From Paraspadella gotoi (Eukaryota; Chaetognatha), in NCBI GenBank assembly GCA_051294375.1, contig JBJCIZ010000040.1:62001-126000 (forward strand): a stretch of 64,000 nucleotides of DNA, in the 5' to 3' direction. The notes under the pieces are model-generated. The model did no database searches. It was not told where the DNA came from and saw only the letters and a program-made list of their open reading frames with translations. Below are positions 56,281 to 64,000 of the stretch, one piece after another. Position 1 is the first letter of the stretch, and each line of letters begins with the position of its first letter. A program made the translations under genes and the position numbers.

Positions 56281-58200
56281 AATTGAATCCTTAAGTATTC
56301 AAATCAACTGCGCGGAATAAATAAGAATGATGATTAATCAACCATATTTATTTATTTCATTTTTGCACTATCTTCGTAGACAATTGGCAACATTTTTTTA
56401 CTTAGATAGTTTATTGTTAAAAAAATTAGGGACACGAATCCTTAATCTGTTTTATACGCTATATTCCAATAATTTATGCGGATACATTATAATTAATCTG
56501 ACGATGAAAATGAGCGCGCGCTCAGCAGGTTTCTCGTACATACGGAATGATTGATGGAGCGATCGATAAGGCTGATGCCTGAATTGATTCATGATTTACG
56601 GTTCTGTTGACGGGTATCGGATGTAACAACCTGGTCTTCAGTTTGCTCAAGCGATAACTGATTTACGATTCTTCTATACTTCCGTTATTCGTTTGGCGTA
56701 GTACTTGATCTTATCAGAAGAAAATTTGGCAACAAACGATTTCTCTTCCCATTTCAGTCTCTTTGAGATAACGGTTATAAGGGCTAGTTTACTAATGTTT
56801 GAAAAATAATTAGAGCTGATCAAAGAAGAGTCAAAACTTTAGCTAATTTTCATACTCGCAATAATCATTGTATGATGCACTAGATAAGTAAAATCAACTT
56901 ATATTGCTAGATAGATAAAACCCTACTTTTAAAACTATAATAACTTTAAAACAATGCGTTGCTATCGAAAGTAGAGCTACAGAGGCTATAGGCAAAATTC
57001 CAGTAAGCGTGCTCAATCCGCAAGATTTGACGATCCGTTAGCAATGTGCTCAGAGCGACGTAACAAAGAAAATCTAATTGAGCAAGATAGTTCTCCATGC
57101 TATCAATGAAATCGGTGTAAATGTACTTTTAGAGTTAAATTAAGAATTCGGTACTGGATCTGCAAAGTATAGGATTAAATAACTGATCTGAAATAGGTCC
57201 GTCTGATTCGGCTGAAAGATTACTTGAGTCTTCTCTTAACGATTATCCTGTGTTTTTCGATTTAATCAAATAGAACTTTCGGAACGGGTTGCTGGCCAGA
57301 CGGAAGGGATTCATGAATATAATTACTTCGACGCCAGAGGTCCTGCAATTCTAGAGGGATCAAATTACTATCCATAGAAAAGAAGATTTGCATTAACTTG
57401 TTAATTCGTGAAACTTTGGCATGTATTCAATCTCTATAGCAATCACTTTCCAACATAATAATAGTTATATTCAGACGTTTGTCACTCTTTTGTTTTTTTT
57501 TTTATTTTTTTCAGATTTACATGCTATCGCAAACTAACGAGCTCTTTCAACATTCATTCGGAGTTAAATAAGGTTACGACTTAAGTTTTACAATGTCAAT
57601 TTTTTTAATAACGAAATGCTTGCTGGAAGTGTAACAGAATTGTATTTTGCTTGGAAATTGAACTGGTGGAAAAACTATATAGCATAAAGCGGCATGAGCT
57701 GTTGTCATTAATCGATGGAGTCTTAATGGCACATTGAGGGGTTATAAAGTACCATCAGATCGACATCTGAATTTAATTTTCAATTATTTCTTGCTATAAT
57801 AACCAATATTGAAGACATCTCAATAAGCGTTTATAACTCTTCTGACAAAACGTTATTACTTAATTGATTCACGTAATCTAATGGAAGATCTTGAGTTTTA
57901 GAGTGTTAGTCGAACATTATCAATGCAGGCTAACAGCGTGCTGCTTACATCTTCGACAAGAAAATTAAAATCTGCGGTTTAAAATGCTTTACCTGTTGAT
58001 AAATTAAGCTTACGTACAAATAGAAAACCTCTTAGCTAACATAATCAAATTAGAGTTTTTCTGAACGATAAGGGCACCAATACACTTTCATTTGACAAAT
58101 AATAAATGTGTACAAGCTTATCATTTTAAAGGTTAAAATTCAGGACTGTCAGTTAAAACCCTTTTTTTTTGTAATAAGGTATTTGAGCTCCGAGAGACTA
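56281..58200 (-). pseudogene. Heavily altered copy of 129-aa ORF region and TTAA element
   Basis: Order and short words follow 46030-48540 but with dense substitutions and deletions, in contrast with the close match on both sides. No frame of the 129-aa protein survives. Confidence 0.5.
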
Positions 58201-58344
58201 TAAAATAAAGTTCCTATTAAAATAGCTAGATAAGACTAAAATAATTCCGGAAATTAAATTATGATTCATATAAAATTGAACGCGATTAGTTACAAGCTAA
58301 GATATGAATGTAGTAATTATTAGCTATATTTACATATCTCCCTG

Positions 58345-59520
58345 TTATTTGGGAGTACTAGTAAACGGGTTGACCTCTTCTTCTGATAGTACTGATTCAG
58401 GGCATTCCCTAGTAGAAGTTTCTAGCAGAACAATTGGGGACTCGTTGAAGTGGTAGACCACGAGGAGCCTGGGATTGCTATTATCGTCATCAAATTTTGT
58501 TGTTTTCCTTTTAAAGGTGGCAGGATTTTTGAAAGGACAATCGGAGACAGTGAGGTCATCGGGGATAGGTGACCTCATAGACGGATCGGAGGATTCATCT
58601 TGGGAACCACTGTTGGAGACTTGAAGAGAGATAGTTTCTGGATCATCGGGTGAGATTCTGATTCACAAATGCATTTGTAGGCGCTTGGTTCGCCTCTTGT
58701 CTTGTTTCAAACACATCAGGGCTAGGTCAATCCAAGGCTTCCTTCCTTCTTCCGGCAGTAATGGAGTGCTGGGCTTTGGGAGGCTTTTGCTGTAGTGGCT
58801 GTGGCTTTGCCCTTAGATGTGCCCAAAATAATGACACTATCTTTGGATTGGCGGTCGCAGAGGATTTTTCTTCCCATCTCATCAGATCATCTGGGTTTGA
58901 GATGCGCGGAGGTAGAGGGTTGAGGATCAGCTTCTGCTTGATCTTCTCTCTCTCATTGGAGTTGTGACATGGATAGAGCTTGTGTTTACTGAGGTACCAG
59001 ATTCGCAGGCTCGTCGCGTGGGGATCAGGAGGACCGAGGGTTCATTAGTATATGTTATGATTGCGAATATTTCTAATTGCCATTTTGTTTTAGTTTCTCC
59101 TTGGTTGTATTGGCTTTCTCATAACTCTTTGTATGTTGCATTAACTTTAAGGTTTGAAGTTTCGCGGCGTTTGCTTCCATCTCTACACTCGCACCAATAT
59201 GTTGTTCCAGAATCTCCTTGGAACTTGGGACGGTTTTGTTATTCTTGAGGAACTGACCATTTGGGTCTAGCTTTTTCTCTAAGGCCATCTGAGACTCTTT
59301 CGTATACCAGATCGCCTTCTTGAAGAGGGGTATGTTGGATTTCCTGTTGTAAGTTTTCTCTCATGTGCTCTTTTCTTCTCTGTGCGTTATTCTGCTTATC
59401 CCATGATCATTTTACTCGTTTTTGCACTTTATCTATATAATCTTGCAAAGTGCGATCTTTATTCTATCAATTCCACTCCGGTGAAGCTGGGAGAGGAGGC
59501 TCGCGGCTAAAGACAGCAGG
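58345..59520 (-). pseudogene. Element A post-integrase ORF and integrase C-terminus, reverse copy 2
   Basis: 58578-58345 on the minus strand reads MRSPIPDDLTVSD and ends EEEVNPFTSTPK, as in A3. 59288-59073 holds the region after LDPKW. Broken frames. Confidence 0.75.
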
Positions 59521-59527
59521 TTAATGG

Positions 59528-59905
59528 TAGGAGTTTACGTCGTTCTTAGAATCGAGGAAGACTTTCAATTGGAGATTTTGTTAAAATCTTGACTACCAAA
59601 TAATGTCAACGCCCCAGGGAAAAAATTCAGGTAAAAAAATATGTAAAAATACACTCGATTCCGATCCTGTTGCATCTCAAGGGCTCGCATTTTTTTTATC
59701 TCTTGACAAATAACCATTATTTTTGACATCAAAATATCAGATTCAAATGGGGACTGGTCCAATTCTTTATATATAAAATAAAGGGATTTCTCAATTCATA
59801 CAATGTCAACGCATTTAAGGTATGATTGTCATTTTACAATAAACTTCAAATTCAGGAATCCGATAGTCATATGTCTGAAGGGCTCTCAAATTTTTCTTTA
59901 TATGT
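59528..59905 (-). mobile_element. hAT-like MITE, truncated copy
   Basis: Starts TAGGAGTTTACGTCG next to AATGG, and follows the reverse of 36470-36829. It is cut at 59905, where sequence switches to the GA-rich arm of another inverted repeat. Confidence 0.75.
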
Positions 59906-60701
59906 ATGAGTGAAAGAGAGAGAGAAAGAGAGAAAGAGAAAGAAAGAAAGAGAGAGAGAAAGAAATAGAATAAATCGATGAAAATCTCGGATGTAAATTT
60001 GGGATTATGCATTGAGAAAAAGCGTGGAATAAATGGCGATAATAAAAGTTTTTAAAAGGAGAAAAATAATCAAAATTTTTCAAAAAACTATCACGCAAGA
60101 GACCGTACAGAAATAGAGAGAGACAGAGAGAGAGAGAGACAGAGAGAGACAGAAACAAAAAGAGGAAGAGAGAGAAATTTGGACAGCCGCTGGAAGGCAG
60201 CTGTACAGTCACTGCAGAGCCTGAACTCGTTTTTAAAGGGTTCAGAAAAGGCAGCAACTGACAAAAATAGGAAGAAAAATTTATATATAATTTTAAAGAA
60301 ATAAAAGAAAGGAAAAAAATATTACAATTGTTTACAATTGGAAATTGTTACAATTTTTTCCAATCATAGGTTGTAAAAGATTTTATTTTTATTTGTATTA
60401 AAATTAAGATATTGCTTCTCATTAAAAAGGTCTCTTGATTTCACATGTTTTAATTGATTCAAAGATTTTTTTTATGAATTTCATCTTCAATATTATTTAC
60501 TGCAATATGTAAATTAAGCATTTCTATATACTAATTTGGCATTTCTATATACTAATTTGGCTATTATAATAAGTACTATATTTGTATATTGCAGTAAATC
60601 ATAATGAAGTGAAAATTCAAAATTTTATAAAACATCGTAATTCATAATAATTTTTATTTAAATAAAAACGGTAAGTCCCAGCCAAAACTATAAAAGCGTA
60701 G
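59906..60701. repeat. Inverted repeat around a gap, left arm
   Basis: Reverse complement of about 60930-61745: GA/GAAA microsatellites (59910-59965, 60115-60175), then CAATTGTTTACAATTG, then AT-rich DNA. Inside, 60477-60625 is a small MITE-like palindrome (ATTTACTGCAATAT and ATATTGCAGTAAAT). Confidence 0.75.
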
Positions 60702-60726
60702 NNNNNNNNNNNNNNNNNNNNNNNNN
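60702..60726. other. Assembly gap, 25 N
   Basis: At the centre of the inverted repeat. Confidence 0.99.
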
Positions 60727-61745
60727 ATTGTTTCAGGTAAGCTTCTTTTTCACGCGGCGTCCGTGTCGTCGGTCGTGTCAGCCGACTTTTTGTATAAAAA
60801 ACTAACTCTTTTCTATTAGTTTATTTTGGTTGGACTTATGACCTGCTTTAACTTTTTTAAATAAAAAGTATTGATGATTACATTGAGTTTTATAAAAGTG
60901 GTGCAATCATAGTAAGGGTTAAAAATTTAGATGTGGCTTCTCATTGCATAAATAGCTTTTGAAACTTTTATTTACATTGGATTTCAGTATTTTTTTTTGT
61001 TTTGAATTTTTCCACTTCAATATGATTTACTGCAATATGCAGATATGAGATTATAAGTCTTTTTTTTTTTCAATATATATCCAAATTATTATATAAGAAA
61101 TGCTTTAAATCTAATTACATAATATTTGCGGAAGAGTAATTAATATTGAGATGAAAATTCATTAAAACTCTTTGATATCAATAAAATAAAATGTGTATCA
61201 AAATACCTTTTTAATGAGAAAGCTATATCTTAATTTTTTAATTACAAATTAAAAATTAAATCTTTTACAAGCTATGGGATGGGAAAAAATTTTAACAATT
61301 TTCAATTGTAAACAATTGTAATATTTTTCCTTTTTTTTATTCTTTAATATTATATAAATCTTCCTTATTTTTGTTCAGTGCTGCCTTTTCTGAAACTCTT
61401 TTAAAACGATGTTCAGGCTCTTGCAGTGACTGTACATGCTGGCCTTTCCAAGCGGCTGTTCCAAATTTTCTCTCTTTCTCTTTTTGTTTCTGTCTCTCTC
61501 TGTCTCTCTCTCTCTCTGTTCTTCTCTCTATTTCTGTACGTTCTTTGCGTGATTAGCGTTTTTGAAAAATTTGATTATTTTTCTCCTTTTTAAAAATTTT
61601 GATTATCGCCATTTTATTCCACGCCTTTTTCTCAATGCAAAATCCCAAAATTTACATCCGAGTGATTTTCATCGATTTATTCTATTTCTTTCTCTCTCTC
61701 TTTCTTTCTTTCTCTTTCTCTCTTTCTCTCTCTCTTTCACTCATC
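60727..61745. repeat. Inverted repeat around a gap, right arm
   Basis: 60727-60930 has no partner; the rest mirrors 59906-60650, ending in TC-rich microsatellites (61440-61530, 61683-61738). Confidence 0.75.
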
Positions 61746-62046
61746 ACGCTTTTGTTTGTTTTATTTATGATGAATGATTTCATTGCCGTCAATGAATGAC
61801 TATCAATCGCATCAATAATGACTATCATCGTTTTCATATGAATGATTATCATCACATCAATGAATGACTATCATTGCATCAATCATTTTGGTTTTATTAA
61901 TATACATCAATCATTTTGGTTATATCACACCGATTCATTTGATTTATTCACGCATCAATATTGGTTTATTTCATCACATCAATATTTGGTTATCATCGCA
62001 TTAAAAATTGGTTATCAATCGCATCCAATCCTTTGGTATCATCGGT
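61746..62046. repeat. ATCA-rich minisatellite, second copy
   Basis: Matches 52266-52570 with many indels. Confidence 0.7.
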
Positions 62047-62700
62047 CCTCCTACGTGGGATTCTTCCCACACAGGATTTCCCACATGCGGATTCTCCCAC
62101 ACAGGATTTCCTCCCACATAGATTTCTCCCACGTGCGGATTCCTCTCAAACGGGATTCCTCCACGCAGGGATTTCTCCCATTCGATTCCAATTAGAAAAA
62201 ACAAATAATTTTATTTTTAATGAATCTAAGTTTGATTTTTTTCCTTCAACAAGAACATTGCAACAAGAAGTTAATCATATTTAAGGTGGGAGGAATCCCT
62301 GTGTGGGAGGAATCCCGTTGTGGAGGGAATCCCGCCTGGAGGAAATTCCCGTTTTGGAGGAATCCCGTTTGGAGGAATCCCACGTGGGAGGAATTTCCTA
62401 TGGGAGAAATCCCGTGCGAGAGGAATTCCATGGGGAGGAATCCTGCGTGGGAAGAATTCCCGCGTTGGGAGAATTCCTATTAGGGAGAAATCCGTATGGG
62501 AGGAATCCCATGTGGGAGGAATTTCTTTTGGGAGGAATTCCCATGTGGGAGGTATTCTCGCGGGAGAATCCCGTGTGCGGAGGAATCTCGCAGTGGGAGA
62601 AATCCCATGGCGTGAGGAATCCCGCCGTGGGAGGAAATCCCGTGTGAGAGGAATACATGTTTTGGAGGGATATCTCCGTGTGCCGGAGGTTAATACCACA
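62047..62700. repeat. Foldback structure FB4
   Basis: The left array is shortened (62047-62180, starting at a unit equal to 52818), loop 62181-62284, right array 62285-62700. Indel-rich. Confidence 0.85.
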
Positions 62701-62764
62701 GCCCACCCGCATCAATATTGCCTTATTCATCAGGTAGGCTTCGATCCTATTCTTTTAAGATTTT

Positions 62765-63785
62765 TTTACTTTTAGGAAAAAACAGTTTAATATGGCACAA
62801 CGATTTTATTATTGTAGATCGGACAAGTTTGACTCTGTCTTAAGAGTCTTCATCAGCGATTTTTAATTTAATCAACAATTTTCTCTCTCTCAGCAAGCGG
62901 ATTGCGACGACCCCGATGCCTTTCCCGATCCTTGCAGCAATTATGCAACTCTCCTCGCAACCAAGTGTTGCCCAAAACGACGCTTGAAGGTAAGAGGGAG
63001 GAATCTGTATCCCCTGCATCTAGCAGGCCAGAAACAAGAATTAATCACCCGCCTTCGTTCGTTCAGGCAAGAGGAGCTGTCCGTAGGCAGCTTATTCAGG
63101 CCAGAGTGACATTTAGAATCAGCCCTTGGTACTCATTACCCCAGCCTCTACTACAAATTACCCTCCCAGTCTATGACAAGCCTATAACCCATCACATCGC
63201 CACGTCCCACATTTATGCCAGCCGGGGGGCCAGCTCTTTTTTTGACTCTTTTCCTTATTCTTACTTTTCACTAACATCTTACTTATCTATTCCCTAAAAC
63301 TTATTTTCCCTTCACATTTCATTCTTTAGATGATTTAACTAATATATTAATTTCTTTTATTACTAGTTGTATGTATTAAGTTTTTTCATTTTTCACTCTG
63401 TTTGTAACCATTGTTATAAATGTTAATTATTTTCTCTCGCTCTTTTGTTCTCTCTCTCTCTCTCTGAATTTTTTCACCTATCAAGTTTCAACCAATTTTA
63501 TCTTCTTCCATGTCCTTATCTTTCACCTGTCCTACACATCTGACCAGTTGGTTAGGTTAGTGACCACTGTCCTTTTCTAAATTCTTTTGTTGAATCTCCC
63601 TCCTTTCTCTCTCTCTCTCTCTCTTCTCTCTTCTTCTCTCTATCTCCAAAACTAATTATTATAATTAGAGAAAATTTGTTGATTATAAAATCGCTGTATT
63701 GAAGACTCGAGACTAGAGTTCGAAACTTGTCCGATCTACAATAATAAAATCGTTCGTTGCCTATTAAAACTGTTTTTTCCTAATC
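62765..63785. mobile_element. Ribozyme-bearing inverted-repeat element, copy 4
   Basis: Matches 53495-54454. Hammerhead at 62807-62864 (minus, one A lost from AAAA) and at 63680-63745 (plus, GAAA retained, CTGATGA broken by insertions). Confidence 0.75.
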
Positions 63786-63829
63786 CTAAACACATACGAA
63801 AAGATTAAGAATCATAACAATGATTTTTA

Positions 63830-64000
63830 TTAACAAATTTTTTAAAACCTTTATTTTTACAGATACTTTATTTGGCTCCGGTGATCATAACGCGCACTAA
63901 TCTTATGGAGGCATATTTTTTTAAAGTGTTTTGCACCATTCGCATTCCACAAAAGTAAATCGTATCAGAGACTTGGGCCAAAATGAATCGGCGATCCTGC
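63830..64000 (+). repeat. Start of LTR-B, cut by window end
   Basis: Matches 54500-54690 (AAGTAAATCGTATCAGAGAC near the end). Confidence 0.6.

Larger units (their letters stand above)
52579..59905 (-). repeat. Inverted duplication, reverse arm 2
   Basis: Same orientation and order as 42770-50000. It carries both the TTAA element (noisy) and the MITE (59528 onwards). 56280-58200 is much more altered than its neighbours. Confidence 0.85.

Noticed and set aside
59815-60257. Minus-strand Ser/Leu/Phe-rich ORFs resembling membrane proteins (also 61371-61799 plus strand)
   Set aside because: They translate TC/GA microsatellites.

Overview
The window is eukaryotic, transposon-dense, mostly AT-rich DNA, probably from an invertebrate (perhaps an arthropod). 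I base this on decayed Ty3/gypsy-type gag-pol genes, hAT-like and TTAA-type DNA elements, tRNA-derived SINE-like repeats, and TATA/CCAAT/AATAAA signals. I see no intact host gene, rRNA gene or operon. Five N runs (four of exactly 25 bases, one of 360) mark a gapped draft assembly. Copies of the same sequence differ by many single-base indels, so reading frames are broken nearly everywhere; whether this is decay or sequencing error cannot be told here.

Layout. 1-4520: Ty3/gypsy-like element A, copy A1 (gag, protease, RT, integrase). 4523-8460: hAT-like fragment, a tRNA-like SINE head, and a second decayed gypsy-type RT region (element C). 8570-13840: simple repeats, a GC-rich minisatellite, unknown minus-strand ORFs, SINE-like repeats and AT-rich DNA. 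13845-18430: a segment duplicated at 29538-34580. It holds the gag half of a minus-strand gypsy element (Gypsy-1), a hAT arm, an unknown block and the gag of element A (copy A2). Copy A2 is split by a 5.1-kb LTR element (D, 19895-25023) with matching target duplications. 25671-32012: a hAT-like element with an 8-bp target duplication, itself split by the full-length Gypsy-1. 33800-38250: copy A3, internally deleted but with the best-preserved RT and integrase.

35231-64000 is dominated by inverted duplication. An arm at 35231-42770 is repeated in reverse at 42876-50745, and again in reverse at about 52579-59905, followed by a third inverted pair around the gap at 60702. Each arm carries the end of element A, a 129-aa ORF, an LTR whose primer-binding site matches tRNA-Leu, a 0.96-kb element with ~115-bp terminal inverted repeats, and a foldback structure built from inverted 17-bp minisatellite arrays. 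The arms differ by clean transposon insertions (a hAT-type MITE and a TTAA-type element), so they are not simply one molecule read twice.

The most interesting signal is inside the 0.96-kb element. Each terminal inverted repeat contains an outward-facing type I hammerhead ribozyme motif (CTGATGA, stem II, GAAA, very short stem III, GTC, stem I). One end keeps GAAA; the other has AAAA in every copy. A diverged relative lies at 25859-25892. The combination of ribozyme-bearing terminal inverted repeats with a neighbouring foldback minisatellite looks like an undescribed non-autonomous element, perhaps related to Penelope-like elements.
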